A program made the position numbers and the translations under genes. Below the pieces are notes generated by a model. It had not been told where the DNA came from. It did not search any database and saw nothing but the letters and a program-made list of their open reading frames with translations. From the NCBI RefSeq assembly GCF_000687935.1, contig NZ_JHZZ01000001.1, forward strand, positions 3,916,001 to 3,980,000: 64,000 nucleotides of DNA, given 5' to 3'. Positions 36,579 through 46,091 of the stretch are shown piece by piece. How positions within the stretch are numbered: position 1 is the stretch's first letter; each line of letters starts with the position of its first letter. Origin of the DNA: Polaribacter sp. Hel_I_88 (GTDB lineage Bacteria > Bacteroidota > Bacteroidia > Flavobacteriales > Flavobacteriaceae).

Positions 36579-38464
36579 TCTCCGCTAAAAACATATTAAA
36601 AGAATACTGGAATTACACCACTTTTAGAGAACCACAAGAGCAAATTATACAAGCTGTTTTAGAGCGAAAAGACACCATTGCTTTATTGCCAACTGGAGGA
36701 GGAAAATCGATTTGTTTTCAAGTACCAGCCTTGGTAAAAGATGGTGTTTGTGTTGTAATTTCACCATTAATTGCATTGATGCAAGATCAGGTAGAAAACT
36801 TGAAAAAACGCAACATAAAAGCAACACTTATAAAATCTGGTTCTTCTCAAAATGATATGATTGCCCTTTTTGATACCATTAAATTTGGCAATTATAAATT
36901 TTTATACATTTCTCCAGAAAGATTACAATCGTTATTTATTCAGCAAAAATTAAAAGAACTTAACGTTAGTTTTGTTGCTATTGATGAAGCACATTGTATC
37001 TCTGAATGGGGCCACGATTTTAGACCAAGTTATAGAAATATAAAGATTTTAAAAGAACTAATTCCAAACACAAATTTTATAGCTTTAACTGCAACTGCCA
37101 ACGAAAGAGTTTTAGATGATATTGCCAAAAACCTAAATTTAAAAAATCCTGCAATATTTAAAAAATCTTTTTACAGAGAAAATTTAGCTTATCAAATTTT
37201 TAATGTGGAAGATAAATTAACAAGGTTGATTCAAATTTTTACCAAGACAAAAACGCCAGCAATTGTGTATGTAACTTCTAGAAAAAGAACCGAAGAAATT
37301 GCTCGTTTTTTAAACGCCAATAATTTTAAAAGCAGTTTTTATCATGGAGGATTAGCTGCCAAAGAAAAACAAATTGCTTACCAAAATTGGATGTCCGAAA
37401 AGACAAAAATTATAGTTGCAACCAATGCTTTTGGAATGGGAATTGACAAACCAAATGTGGGCGTTGTAATTCATTTTGATTTGCCTTTTTCGCTCGAAAA
37501 TTATATTCAAGAATCTGGAAGAGCAGGTAGAAACGAAAAAAAATCTTTTGCTGTTTTATTAAAAAATGAAAACGATATTTTAAAATATAAAGAACTTGTA
37601 AAAAAAGGCTTGCCATCAATTTTAGAAGTGAAAGAAATTCATAAAAAATTATACCAATATTTTAGAATTTCTACAGGCGAAATTTCGGAAGAATTGTTTC
37701 AATTTCAACTTTCCGAATTCAGTAAAAAGTATCAATTTTCACAAAAAAAAGTAGAAGCTGTTTTAAAGATTTTAGCCAATAATGGTATCATAGAAATTAC
37801 AAATACCTTTAATCAAAAATCGACTGTAATTTTTAATACAAGTAGTAAAAACGTAATTTTTTACGCTATCAATAATATTGATACTAAAAAATTTATTGAT
37901 TCATTATTAAGAACTTATGCAGGTGTATTTAAACAAGAGGTTAAAGTAGACGAGTATCTACTAGCAAAAAAAAACCAAACCACTTCAAAACACATATTTA
38001 GCATTTTACAACGTTTACATGAAGATAAAATTTTAGAATATCGACGTGTAAAAACAGATTCAGAAATTCAGTTTTTAGTACCAAGAGAAGATGACAGAAC
38101 CATCAACAGATGCTCTAAAGAAATTGTTCAATTCTTAAAACAAAAAGAGAAAAAATCAGAAGATTTTTTAGCCTATATTTCGAATCAAAATGTATGTAGA
38201 AGTATCCAAATTTTAGATTATTTTGATGAAGAATCAACTCAAAAATGTGGCATTTGTGATGTTTGTTTATCAGAAAAAAGAACAAAAAAAGAAGATTTAT
38301 CTTTAGATATTTTATCTCTTTTAAGAAAAAAAACAAGTTTAACATCCCAAGAAATTAGGCAACAATTACAGGCAAATGAAAATGACATTTTAATACATTT
38401 GCGAACTCTTTTATCTGAAAATAAAGTTCAGATAAATCATCAAAATAAATACCAAATAAAATAA
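36575..38464 (+). CDS. recQ: RecQ family ATP-dependent DNA helicase
   Basis: The ATG at 36575 (MISAKNILKEYW) overlaps the stop of the preceding ATPase and is preferred over an ATG nine bases earlier. The 629-residue protein has Walker A LLPTGGGKS at about 38-45, the DEAH box IDEAHCISEWGHDFRPSY, helicase motif VI QESGRAGR, and a zinc-binding region ending CGICDVC. The RQC region and a further C-terminal winged-helix segment follow. RecQ unwinds recombination and fork structures 3' to 5'. No HRDC domain is obvious at the end. Confidence 0.94.
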   Translation: MISAKNILKEYWNYTTFREPQEQIIQAVLERKDTIALLPTGGGKSICFQVPALVKDGVCVVISPLIALMQDQVENLKKRNIKATLIKSGSSQNDMIALFDTIKFGNYKFLYISPERLQSLFIQQKLKELNVSFVAIDEAHCISEWGHDFRPSYRNIKILKELIPNTNFIALTATANERVLDDIAKNLNLKNPAIFKKSFYRENLAYQIFNVEDKLTRLIQIFTKTKTPAIVYVTSRKRTEEIARFLNANNFKSSFYHGGLAAKEKQIAYQNWMSEKTKIIVATNAFGMGIDKPNVGVVIHFDLPFSLENYIQESGRAGRNEKKSFAVLLKNENDILKYKELVKKGLPSILEVKEIHKKLYQYFRISTGEISEELFQFQLSEFSKKYQFSQKKVEAVLKILANNGIIEITNTFNQKSTVIFNTSSKNVIFYAINNIDTKKFIDSLLRTYAGVFKQEVKVDEYLLAKKNQTTSKHIFSILQRLHEDKILEYRRVKTDSEIQFLVPREDDRTINRCSKEIVQFLKQKEKKSEDFLAYISNQNVCRSIQILDYFDEESTQKCGICDVCLSEKRTKKEDLSLDILSLLRKKTSLTSQEIRQQLQANENDILIHLRTLLSENKVQINHQNKYQIK

Positions 38465-38469
38465 AAATT

Positions 38470-39414
38470 ATGAAAGATATACGAATCGTTTTTATGGGAA
38501 CTCCAGATTTTGCAGTCGCCATTTTAAAACATTTAGTAGACAATAATTATAACATTGTTGGTGTAATTACTGCTCCAGATAAACCTGCTGGAAGAGGAAG
38601 AAAACTAAACGAATCTGCTGTTAAAAAATATGCGCTAAGTCAAAAATTAACTATTTTACAACCTACAAATTTAAAAAACGAAACGTTTCTTGAAGATTTA
38701 AAAAACCTTAATGCCAACTTACAAATTGTAGTTGCTTTTAGGATGTTACCAAAAGTTGTATGGCAAATGCCAGAGTTTGGTACCTTTAATTTACACGCCT
38801 CTTTATTGCCAGATTATAGAGGTGCAGCACCCATTCATTGGGCTATAATTAACGGAGAAACAAAAACGGGTGTCTCTACTTTTTTTATTGATGATAAAAT
38901 TGATACTGGCGAAATTATATTACAAAAAGAAATTGCTGTTTTAAAAGACGAAACTGTTGGTGCTTTACACGATAAATTAATGTTTTTAGGGGCAGATGCA
39001 GTTGCTGAAACTGTAAATTTAATTGCAGAAGGCAACATCCAAACTATAAAGCAACCTGAATTAGAAGAAAAATCGGCGCCAAAACTACATTCAGAAAACA
39101 CAAGAATTGATTGGTCTTTATCATTAAACACTATCTATAATAAGATTAGAGGTTTAAATCCTTTTCCTTCTGCTTGGACAATTCTATTAAATAATGGCGA
39201 AGAAATTTCTGCTAAAATCTATGAGGTAAAAAAAATAGAAGAATCACATAATTTGGAAGCAGGATCAATTATCACCTCAAAAAAAGAAATAAAAGTTGCT
39301 GTTGCAAATGGCTTTATTAATATTAAAGGAATAAAGTTAGCTGGAAAGAAAAAAATGGACGCAGCAAGTTTGCTAAATGGTTTTACGATAGCAGACAATT
39401 CTAAAATGATTTAA
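38470..39414 (+). CDS. fmt: Methionyl-tRNA formyltransferase
   Basis: This 314-residue enzyme starts 6 bp after recQ. The N-terminal formyltransferase domain carries VFMGTPDFAV, the catalytic cluster LHASLLPDYRGAAPIHWA (Asn108, His109), and the DDKIDTGE motif near 141-147. The C-terminal OB-like domain is about 205-314. Fmt formylates Met-tRNA for initiation. Its pairing with recQ rather than def reflects local flavobacterial order. Confidence 0.95.
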   Translation: MKDIRIVFMGTPDFAVAILKHLVDNNYNIVGVITAPDKPAGRGRKLNESAVKKYALSQKLTILQPTNLKNETFLEDLKNLNANLQIVVAFRMLPKVVWQMPEFGTFNLHASLLPDYRGAAPIHWAIINGETKTGVSTFFIDDKIDTGEIILQKEIAVLKDETVGALHDKLMFLGADAVAETVNLIAEGNIQTIKQPELEEKSAPKLHSENTRIDWSLSLNTIYNKIRGLNPFPSAWTILLNNGEEISAKIYEVKKIEESHNLEAGSIITSKKEIKVAVANGFINIKGIKLAGKKKMDAASLLNGFTIADNSKMI

Positions 39415-39520
39415 AACCTTTATTGATAAGCTTTTTAGCGTTTTTAAAGACTTTGAACATGGGTTTATTAACAATTTGCATCTATTTATTAACAAAACAC
39501 TGTTTTTTTAGGGTGCTAAT

Positions 39521-39550
39521 TTGCGTGAACCCTTAATACGTCTATATTTG
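39521..39550 (+). promoter_or_regulatory. Promoter of the HU gene
   Basis: TTG at 39521-39523 and TATATTTG at 39543-39550 are separated by exactly 19 bp. This matches the Bacteroidota primary sigma promoter and the same spacing at both tRNA genes here. It lies 50 bp before the HU start. Confidence 0.8.
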
Positions 39551-39600
39551 TTAAGCTATTATAGCAAAAAACTTATAATTAATTTTAAAATTTATTTATT

Positions 39601-39873
39601 ATGAACAAGTCTGATTTAATTGACGCAATGGCTGCTGATGCAGGAATATCTAAAGTAGCAGCGAAAGCAGCATTAGAATCTTTTACAGATAACGTAACTT
39701 CTGCTTTAAAAGGTGGAGATAAAGTTGCATTAGTTGGTTTTGGAACGTTTTCAGTTTCTAACAGAGCTGCAAGAACAGGAAGAAACCCTCAAACAGGAAA
39801 AACTATCCAAATTGCTGCTAAAAATGTAGCAAAATTTAAAGCTGGAGCTGGATTAAGTGATGCTGTAAACTAA
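39601..39873 (+). CDS. hup: HU family DNA-binding protein
   Basis: This 90-residue histone-like protein begins [15 protein letters not shown] and has the DNA-binding arm [23 protein letters not shown], including the RNPQTG tip with the Pro that intercalates in DNA. HU bends DNA and organises the nucleoid. It has its own strong promoter. It is followed by 24 bp and then the left inverted repeat of an insertion sequence. Confidence 0.96.
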   Translation: MNKSDLIDAMAADAGISKVAAKAALESFTDNVTSALKGGDKVALVGFGTFSVSNRAARTGRNPQTGKTIQIAAKNVAKFKAGAGLSDAVN

Positions 39874-39897
39874 TTTACTGCAAAACTAATTATAATT

Positions 39898-39930
39898 AGA
39901 GGCTGTCTGAAAAGGCAGTCTTTTTTTTTG
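39898..39930 (+). terminator. Hairpin at the IS left end, may terminate HU
   Basis: AGAGGCTGTCT and AGGCAGTCTTT form a hairpin with G-T pairs followed by eight or nine T. It is the left inverted repeat of the insertion sequence but also has the look of a terminator 24 bp after the HU stop codon. Confidence 0.5.
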
Positions 39931-39961
39931 CAAATTTTTAAAGAATTTCGTATTTTTAAGA

Positions 39962-41500
39962 ATGAGCAGAAAAGTTGTTTTTAAGACTTACACTCAAGAT
40001 CAGTTGAGTCTTTTACCTCCCAGTTATGATGATTTAGTTCCAAAGAATCATCCAGTTCGTATTGTTAATACGATTATAGACCATGTAGATATTAGTAAAT
40101 TAGAAGAGAGTTATAAAGGTGGAGGCACCTCAAGCTATCACCCAAGAATGTTGCTAAAAATATTAATTTATGCTTATTTACGTAATTTATATTCTTCAAG
40201 AAAAATAGAACAAGCTTTATCAGAGAACATCCATTTTATGTGGTTAAGTGGACAAAACAAACCTGATCATAACACAATTAATGATTTTAGAGGTAAAAGA
40301 CTTCAAGAACATTTCAAGCCCATATTCCATCAAGTAGTTTTACTGCTTGTTGAGCAAGGAGTTATCAGTTTAAAAGATATTTTTGTAGATGGTACTAAAA
40401 TAGAAGCCAATGCAAATCGCTATACTTTTGTTTGGGGTAAATCTATTAAAACCAGTAAAACTCGCATTGAAAAACAGTTGAAAGAGCTTTGGTCTTATGT
40501 AGAGAAGGTTTACAAAGAGGAACAACATATACCCAATACACCAGATTTTGAGCAGATAAATGCGGAGCAAGTTGAAGCTACAATTGATAAAATAAATGAA
40601 GTTTTACAAGGCAAAGTAATTGATAAAAAAGTAAAGCAGAAGCTGAATTATGCCAAGAAAAACTGGCCAGCTAATTTAGCGAAATATGAAAAACAAGAAG
40701 CTATTTTACAGGGTAGAAATAGTTATAGTAAAACTGATAATGACGCTACTTTTATGCGAATGAAAGATGATCATATGCAAAATGGACAACTCAAACCTGC
40801 CTATAATATACAAGCCTCTACCAACAATCAATACCTTACCAATTACACTTTAGCACAAACCACAGCAGACACCACTACTTTAAAAGAACACCTTAACAAT
40901 CATATCGAAAATTATGACCAAACTCCAGAGACGCTCACAGCAGATGCAGGCTATGGAAGTGAAGAAAATTATACAGATTTAGAAGATAAAGAAATTACCG
41001 CTTTTGTAAAATACAATTACTTCCATAAAGAGCAATTAGATAAAAAAAGAGGAAAAACAAATCCTTTCCATCCTAATGAATTACATTATAATAGAGAGAA
41101 AGATCTTTATTACTGTCCTATAGGACAAGAAATGAAACTTATAGATACTTATAAAAGAAATACTAAGAACGGATTTATCCAAGAAATACACAGATACCAA
41201 GCACAAAACTGTAAAGGTTGCCCTTTAAGAACACTATGTCATAAATCAAAAACAAATCGAGTTATAGAAAGGAATTATAATTTAATACGATTAAAATCAA
41301 AAGCTAAAATATTACTCAACTCTGAACAAGGCATTGCAAAGCGAAAACAACGCTGTTGGGATGTAGAAGCTGTTTTTGGAAATATCAAACAAAACATGAA
41401 CTTTAAACGATTTATGCTAAGAGGAACACGTAAAGTAAATGTTGAAATAGGGCTAATTGCAATGGCACATAACTTAAAAAAGTACAGTTTAACTATTTAG
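39962..41500 (+). CDS. IS1182 family transposase
   Basis: This 512-residue DDE transposase begins MSRKVVFKTYTQDQLSLLPP. The N-terminal part has the DUF772-like region (PRMLLKILIYAYLRNLYSSR). Asp143 in DIFVDGTKIEAN is a likely catalytic residue, followed by LTADAGYGSEEN. A four-cysteine segment lies near 415-435 (CKGCPLRTLC), and the C-terminal AVFGNIKQNMNFKRF includes the final acidic residue. It is full length with no frameshift, so the element may be active. The gene lies within an intact pair of inverted repeats. Confidence 0.93.
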   Translation: MSRKVVFKTYTQDQLSLLPPSYDDLVPKNHPVRIVNTIIDHVDISKLEESYKGGGTSSYHPRMLLKILIYAYLRNLYSSRKIEQALSENIHFMWLSGQNKPDHNTINDFRGKRLQEHFKPIFHQVVLLLVEQGVISLKDIFVDGTKIEANANRYTFVWGKSIKTSKTRIEKQLKELWSYVEKVYKEEQHIPNTPDFEQINAEQVEATIDKINEVLQGKVIDKKVKQKLNYAKKNWPANLAKYEKQEAILQGRNSYSKTDNDATFMRMKDDHMQNGQLKPAYNIQASTNNQYLTNYTLAQTTADTTTLKEHLNNHIENYDQTPETLTADAGYGSEENYTDLEDKEITAFVKYNYFHKEQLDKKRGKTNPFHPNELHYNREKDLYYCPIGQEMKLIDTYKRNTKNGFIQEIHRYQAQNCKGCPLRTLCHKSKTNRVIERNYNLIRLKSKAKILLNSEQGIAKRKQRCWDVEAVFGNIKQNMNFKRFMLRGTRKVNVEIGLIAMAHNLKKYSLTI

Positions 41501-41645
41501 AAAAACTATACTTTTTTTAAATCTGAGTATTTTTTAAATCATTCTTAAAAAATCGCAAGAAAAAATTAACAAAATAAAAAATCGCCTAAAAAATGCTTTT
41601 TAGACGACCTCTTTTTTATTTATAATATTTTGTATATATTTACTT

Positions 41646-42203
41646 ATGTCGTATTTAAAACCACATAAAGGCAGGTTGTTAATTGCTGAACCTTCCATTT
41701 TAAATGACAGCTCTTTTAATAGAGCTATTATTTTAATTACAGAGCATACAGAAATTAACTCTGTTGGTTTTATCTTAAATAGGCCTTTACCATATACTTT
41801 AAGCGATTTATTACCAGATATTAGTTCAGATTTTACAGTATATAATGGTGGTCCTGTTGAGCAAGGTAATTTGTATTTTGTACATAAAGTTCCAGAACTA
41901 ATTCCTGATAGTATAGAAATAGATAATGGTATTTTTTGGGGAGGAAATTTTGAAACTTTAAAACAACTCTTAAATGATGGTTTTTTAAAAAAATCTGAGA
42001 TTCGTTTTTTCTTAGGATATTCTGGTTGGGAAAAAAATCAACTTACAGATGAATTGAATATAAATTCATGGTTTATATCAGAAAATGATCTTCAAAATAT
42101 ATTTTCTGAAGACCCATCATCTCTTTGGAAAGAAAAAATTCTTCAAAAAGGTGGTGATTATAAACTTTGGGCAAATGCACCCAGTGACATCAACTTAAAT
42201 TAA
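41646..42203 (+). CDS. YqgE/AlgH family protein
   Basis: This 185-residue protein carries the family start KPHKGRLLIAEPSILNDSSFNRAIILITEH, then GFILNRPL and YNGGPV. The middle has FFLGYSGWEKNQLTDEL, and the C-terminal part ends DLWKEKIL-type residues. The family is widespread, but its biochemical role is unclear; AlgH affects alginate production in Pseudomonas. Its last 4 nt overlap the convergent aminotransferase gene. It lies 34 bp beyond the right end of the insertion sequence. Confidence 0.9.
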   Translation: MSYLKPHKGRLLIAEPSILNDSSFNRAIILITEHTEINSVGFILNRPLPYTLSDLLPDISSDFTVYNGGPVEQGNLYFVHKVPELIPDSIEIDNGIFWGGNFETLKQLLNDGFLKKSEIRFFLGYSGWEKNQLTDELNINSWFISENDLQNIFSEDPSSLWKEKILQKGGDYKLWANAPSDINLN

Positions 42204-43033
42204 GCAGAAGTAACTTCTAAAACTTTAAGACTTTTTGCTATTTTACTAGAAAAATCTACCGTAAATTTTTTCTTTTTATAATTTGTAATTGGCTGAACCC
42301 CCATAATTGCATTCGTAATAAAAACCTCGTCTGCTTTTTGAATTTCGAAAGGAGAGATCGTTGTTTGCTCTAAAGTAAATTCTTTATTTTTAGCAATAAT
42401 TTCGATAACTTTTTGCCTAGCAATTCCTTTAATACAACCTTCTGTTAATGCTGGTGTTTTGATAACATTACCTTTTAAAACAAAGATATTTCCATTAGCA
42501 ACCTCTACTACTCCTTTTCGCTCATTAATTAAAACACAGTTGTCTAAATTGTTCTCTTTGGCAAAAATACTTGCTAAGGTATTTAACATTCTGTTGTTTG
42601 TTTTTATGGTTGATAATAAACCAGAATAATTATAAAAGTCTTTAAAAACGTCAACAGTATATGTTTCTTTAGTTTTGTAAGTATTTTCCTTTACTTCAAT
42701 TAAATAATCGATTTCATTAGTTTTTGGAGTATACAAACCACCATCTTTTCGATACACATTTAAACGAACCCTAAAAGTAGCAGCCTCATTTTGTAAAGCA
42801 ACTGTTTTTAAAATTTCTTGCTCTAAAAACTCTAACGTAAATTCCATTGGTATTTTCATACGCAACATTCTCATAGAAGCCATTAATCTAAAATAATGAT
42901 CTTCCCAAAAAACAACTTTTTTATTGACAACTTTTATAGTTTCAAAAATTCCATCTCCATATTTAAAACCTCTATTATGTATAGAAAGTTGCATATTTTC
43001 TTCGGGTACTAATTCGCCATTAAAGTTAATCAT
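42200..43033 (-). CDS. Aminotransferase class IV (aminodeoxychorismate lyase/D-Ala transaminase-like)
   Basis: This 277-residue PLP enzyme of fold type IV begins MINFNGELV and has the conserved RGFKYGDGIFETIKV at 21-35. The PLP lysine is Lys144 in STIKTNNRM. EVANGNIFVLKGN and ALTEGCIKGIAR form the phosphate-binding site. The family includes branched-chain aminotransferase, D-amino acid transaminase and PabC; the short length fits PabC or Dat. A -7 box TAATTTTG is seen on the minus strand at 43054-43061. The exact substrate is uncertain. Confidence 0.85.
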   Translation of the reverse strand: MINFNGELVPEENMQLSIHNRGFKYGDGIFETIKVVNKKVVFWEDHYFRLMASMRMLRMKIPMEFTLEFLEQEILKTVALQNEAATFRVRLNVYRKDGGLYTPKTNEIDYLIEVKENTYKTKETYTVDVFKDFYNYSGLLSTIKTNNRMLNTLASIFAKENNLDNCVLINERKGVVEVANGNIFVLKGNVIKTPALTEGCIKGIARQKVIEIIAKNKEFTLEQTTISPFEIQKADEVFITNAIMGVQPITNYKKKKFTVDFSSKIAKSLKVLEVTSA

Positions 43034-43084
43034 CTATAAAAATTTTAGAAGTGCAAAATTAAGGTTTTGTTACAAATGAAGCAC

Positions 43085-43115
43085 AAAAAAACCCAACCAA
43101 AAGTTGAGTTTTTTA
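43085..43115 (-). terminator. Terminator after the START-like gene
   Basis: On the minus strand AACTCAAC and GTTGGGTT pair with one T-G wobble, with a 5-nt loop and T runs. It sits about 20 bp past the stop at 43136. Confidence 0.7.
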
Positions 43116-43135
43116 AATTTTATACAATTTGGCTT

Positions 43136-43519
43136 TTAAGCACCAATTGTTTGTTTCAATTCGTCTATTTGGTTTTCCCAAAGTTGCTTGGACTCCTCTA
43201 CTTCGTCTTCATCATCCGCAAAATCCGTAATAATTAAGGAAACATCTTTTGTTAAGGCATCTACTTGAATTTTTATTTCAAAAAAACTTTCATCATCTTC
43301 ACTCTCTAACCATTTCCAACGAACTCTATCTTCAGTTTTTTTAGTAATTAATTCTGCTTTTTCTATAGTTCCATCCCATTCAAAAGTAAACATTTTACCT
43401 CTTGAGTTTACTTTATCTGCAAACCATTCTTGTAGATTAGAAGGAGATGAAATATATTGATATAGCATGCTTGGAGACGCATGAATTGGTATTTCTAGTT
43501 CGTATTTTACTTTATCCAT
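43136..43519 (-). CDS. START-like (SRPBCC/AHSA1) domain protein
   Basis: The frame is open to a GTG at 43540, but the ATG at 43519 (MDKVKYELEIPIHASPSMLYQYISS) matches the family start. The 127-residue protein has the SRPBCC pattern: P-SMLYQYISSPSNLQEWFADKV, then FTFEWDGT and RVRWKWLESEDDESFFEI, and a C-terminal helix (ESKQLWENQIDELKQTIG). These proteins bind hydrophobic ligands or act as Hsp90 co-chaperone-like domains. The ligand is unknown. Flavobacterial genomes often carry it beside YqgE and the class IV aminotransferase, as here. Confidence 0.87.
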   Translation of the reverse strand: MDKVKYELEIPIHASPSMLYQYISSPSNLQEWFADKVNSRGKMFTFEWDGTIEKAELITKKTEDRVRWKWLESEDDESFFEIKIQVDALTKDVSLIITDFADDEDEVEESKQLWENQIDELKQTIGA

Positions 43520-43584
43520 TTTTATGTAACTTTGGTTCACAATATAAGTATTAAATTCTATTTAAAAAAAATTAAAAAGAGATG

Positions 43585-43614
43585 TTGCTAATCTCTAAAA
43601 AGTATTTATATTTG
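43585..43614 (+). promoter_or_regulatory. Promoter of tRNA-Met
   Basis: TTG at 43585-43587 and TATATTTG at 43607-43614 are 19 bp apart, the same geometry as the HU and tRNA-Gly promoters. The tRNA begins 19 bp later. Confidence 0.8.
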
Positions 43615-43633
43615 CACTCTCAAAAACAAAAAT

Positions 43634-43707
43634 GGCGAGGTAGCTCAGTTGGTTAGAGCGCAGGATTCATAACCCTGAGGTCACGGGTTCAAATCCCGTT
43701 TTCGCTA
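43634..43707 (+). tRNA. tRNA-Met (anticodon CAT)
   Basis: The 74-nt sequence folds into a cloverleaf. Acceptor stem GGCGAGG pairs with TTTCGCT (with G-T wobbles). The D arm GCTC/GAGC encloses AGTTGGTTA. The anticodon loop TTCATAA has CAT at 43668-43670. The T arm is ACGGG/CCCGT with TTCAAAT, and the discriminator is A. CCA is not encoded. Anticodon CAT also fits tRNA-Ile2, but the body looks like elongator Met. A strong hairpin terminator follows. Confidence 0.93.
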
Positions 43708-43714
43708 CAAAATT

Positions 43715-43748
43715 AAAAAACGAATTGTGAAAACAATTCGTTTTTTTT
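43715..43748 (+). terminator. Terminator of tRNA-Met
   Basis: CGAATTGT and ACAATTCG form an eight-pair stem with loop GAAA, framed by A and T runs. From here to 44023 (about 275 bp) there is AT-rich DNA with no other gene or clear signal. Confidence 0.9.
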
Positions 43749-44023
43749 ATGAATTTTATTTTTTCGTTTTTAAATAAAAACACATTCCAATAAATTTAAT
43801 GTAGAAAACAATAATTTAAAAACGAATTAAACAACTCTTTTTTTAAATAAACTTTCTATATTTTAAACTTTATAGTCTTCCTTTTGTAAAACGCAGCAAC
43901 TTAAAAAAAGCAACCATTATATTTACAAAAATCAACAAAAAACAATATCTTGTCAAAGCTATAAAAAACAATAAATTTCTACCAAAACTAACCTTTTAAC
44001 AAGCGTAAAAGTAAACTCAATTA

Positions 44024-46090
44024 ATGATACACAAAGAAAGATTAGAAAACCTAACCAATGAAGTTTGGAAAGGTGCCATAAAATTACGAGGAAAATTTAA
44101 AGCCAAAGATTACCCTTCTGTAATATTACCAATGATAATGTTGCGAAGAATAGAATGCGTTTTAGAAGAAAAACGTGCCGAATTTAAAGCACTAATTATT
44201 GCTAAAGACAACACTTTTTCTGAAGAATCTTTAGAGAAATTGCACGTAGAAAGTAAAGAAAAAGCACTAGAAAAACGTTTAGAACTCGCCAAAAAAGTAA
44301 AACAACTAGAAGTCCATCAATCTGTGTTTTTTAATAGATCTAGTTGGACACTTAAAAGCATTTTAGGCGATAGTGCAACACAAGTAGAAAACAATTTTAG
44401 AGAATTTTTAAAGAGTTTTAGTAGCAATGTAGATGAAATTATAGATAAGTTCGATTATAGAGCCACTGTTACCAAAATGGTAAAAGAAAAAAGATTGGCA
44501 AGCATTATTCAGTTGGTGGCAGAAGAAGATTTTAGCCCAACTCGTTTATCGAATATAGAAATGGGGTATGTGTATGAAAACCTGTTGCAAATGTTTTCGC
44601 AAGATGATGCAAAAGATACTGGAGAACATTTTACGCCAAGAGAAATTATACGAATAATGGTCGATTTAATGGACATTGATTTTGAACCAGATACTGCCAA
44701 AAAAGCAATTTCTTTATACGACCCAGCTTGTGGAACTGGTGGCATGTTATCTATTGCAAAAGAACATTTAATAGACAAAGCCATTACACCAAAAGGCATT
44801 AAAAATACCGAAGATTTGGTGTTGTTAAACGGACAAGAATTACTCTCACAAAACTACGCACTTTGTAAGGCAGATATGCTTTTAAAAGGCGAAATTAGAA
44901 GTAATATTACACATGGTAACTCTTTAATTCCTCATATAGAAAGTGTAAATGATGATGGTGACCAACATACAGGAAAACAGTTTGATTATATGATTTCCAA
45001 TCCGCCTTTTGGGGTAAATTGGGGCGAATATGGCAATGATGTAAAATTGCTACAAACTTCTAGATACAGCCCAGGAATGTCGCCTTCTAATGATGGTTCT
45101 TTATTGTTTTTATTAACCATGATAGAAAAAATGAATCCTGCACATTTGGGTGGTTCTAAAATTGCAGTGTTGTTTAATGGGTCGCCTTTAAGTAATGGAG
45201 ATGCTACACAAGGTGAAAGCGAAATTAGAAGACACATTCTAGAAAACGATTTGCTAGATTGTATTGTAATGTTGCCAGATCAAATGTTTTATAATACTGG
45301 TATTTATACCTATATCTGGATTTTAAACAACAAAAAACCAAAACATAAAAAAGACCAAGTGCTTATTATAAATGCACGAAATCAGTTTGAAAAAGAACCA
45401 AAATCTTTTGGAAATAAACGAAATAGAATTACAGACGAAAATAGAAAATGGATTAATGAGCAGTTTAAAAATTGGACAGAAAATGAAGACTGTAAAAAAT
45501 TCCATACCAAAGATTTTGCGTTTCATAAAGTAAGTGTGGTTTTTTGGCAAGAAGATGAAAACGACCAACCAATGTGGATTGATGAACCGTTTACAAAACA
45601 GCTAAACAATAGCAATATTAAAAAAGCATTCGATTTTTATGGCGATTTTACCATGAACATCAACCTAAAAAATATAGTTTTAAAGATTAAAGTTGATGGC
45701 AAAAAAGCCTTTGAAACAATGGTGGCAAATCAGCTTAAAAAAAATGTGGCTGCTTTAAAAGACAAAACCGTAAACGAATTAAAAGCGTGGTTTAAACACC
45801 AAGAAAAAGACGCTACTTTTTACCACAGACATTATGTAGAAGACAAAGAATACATTCCTTATAATTTAGAAGCAAAAAACAAGCACAACTATATAAATGA
45901 AGTTTTAGCCAAAGAAATAGATTATAAAATTTTGTCTTGGAACGAATATGAACAATTAGGTTATGAAATTTTGCCCAACAAATATTTTTACAAATACAAA
46001 GAGCCAGAAAACAGCGATGTTTTAATTGAACAATTTTGGGCGTTAGAAAAAGAAGCTGAAGATTTATTGACTCAAATACGTGAATTGTAA
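44024..46090 (+). CDS. hsdM: Type I restriction-modification system, modification subunit HsdM
   Basis: This 688-residue N6-adenine methyltransferase has an N-terminal HsdM helical domain (about 10-170). The SAM-binding motif I is DPACGTGGM at 233-241, and the catalytic motif IV is NPPFG at 326-330. HsdM with HsdS forms the methylase that protects the host. The long C-terminal part beyond about 480 is helical and probably contacts HsdS. The stop at 46090 is followed after 1 bp by hsdS. It appears intact. Confidence 0.95.
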   Translation: MIHKERLENLTNEVWKGAIKLRGKFKAKDYPSVILPMIMLRRIECVLEEKRAEFKALIIAKDNTFSEESLEKLHVESKEKALEKRLELAKKVKQLEVHQSVFFNRSSWTLKSILGDSATQVENNFREFLKSFSSNVDEIIDKFDYRATVTKMVKEKRLASIIQLVAEEDFSPTRLSNIEMGYVYENLLQMFSQDDAKDTGEHFTPREIIRIMVDLMDIDFEPDTAKKAISLYDPACGTGGMLSIAKEHLIDKAITPKGIKNTEDLVLLNGQELLSQNYALCKADMLLKGEIRSNITHGNSLIPHIESVNDDGDQHTGKQFDYMISNPPFGVNWGEYGNDVKLLQTSRYSPGMSPSNDGSLLFLLTMIEKMNPAHLGGSKIAVLFNGSPLSNGDATQGESEIRRHILENDLLDCIVMLPDQMFYNTGIYTYIWILNNKKPKHKKDQVLIINARNQFEKEPKSFGNKRNRITDENRKWINEQFKNWTENEDCKKFHTKDFAFHKVSVVFWQEDENDQPMWIDEPFTKQLNNSNIKKAFDFYGDFTMNINLKNIVLKIKVDGKKAFETMVANQLKKNVAALKDKTVNELKAWFKHQEKDATFYHRHYVEDKEYIPYNLEAKNKHNYINEVLAKEIDYKILSWNEYEQLGYEILPNKYFYKYKEPENSDVLIEQFWALEKEAEDLLTQIREL

Positions 46091-46091
46091 C

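Larger units (their letters stand above)
39898..41612 (+). mobile_element. IS1182-type insertion sequence (whole)
   Basis: The left end AGAGGCTGTCTGAAAAGGCA matches the reverse complement of the right end AGAGGTCGTCTAAAAAGCA, giving imperfect inverted repeats about 20 bp long around an intact transposase. The length is about 1.7 kb. A target-site duplication is not clear: TATAAT occurs near both ends, but at unequal distance. It lies between HU and YqgE, which are usually adjacent in related genomes. Confidence 0.8.

Noticed and set aside
39891..41626. Possible target-site duplication TATAAT around the IS element
   Set aside because: The copies lie at unequal distances from the inverted repeats, so they are probably a chance match in AT-rich DNA.
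44110..45568. Minus-strand frames of 60-96 codons inside hsdM
   Set aside because: They overlap a well-supported hsdM on the opposite strand and show no conserved motif.
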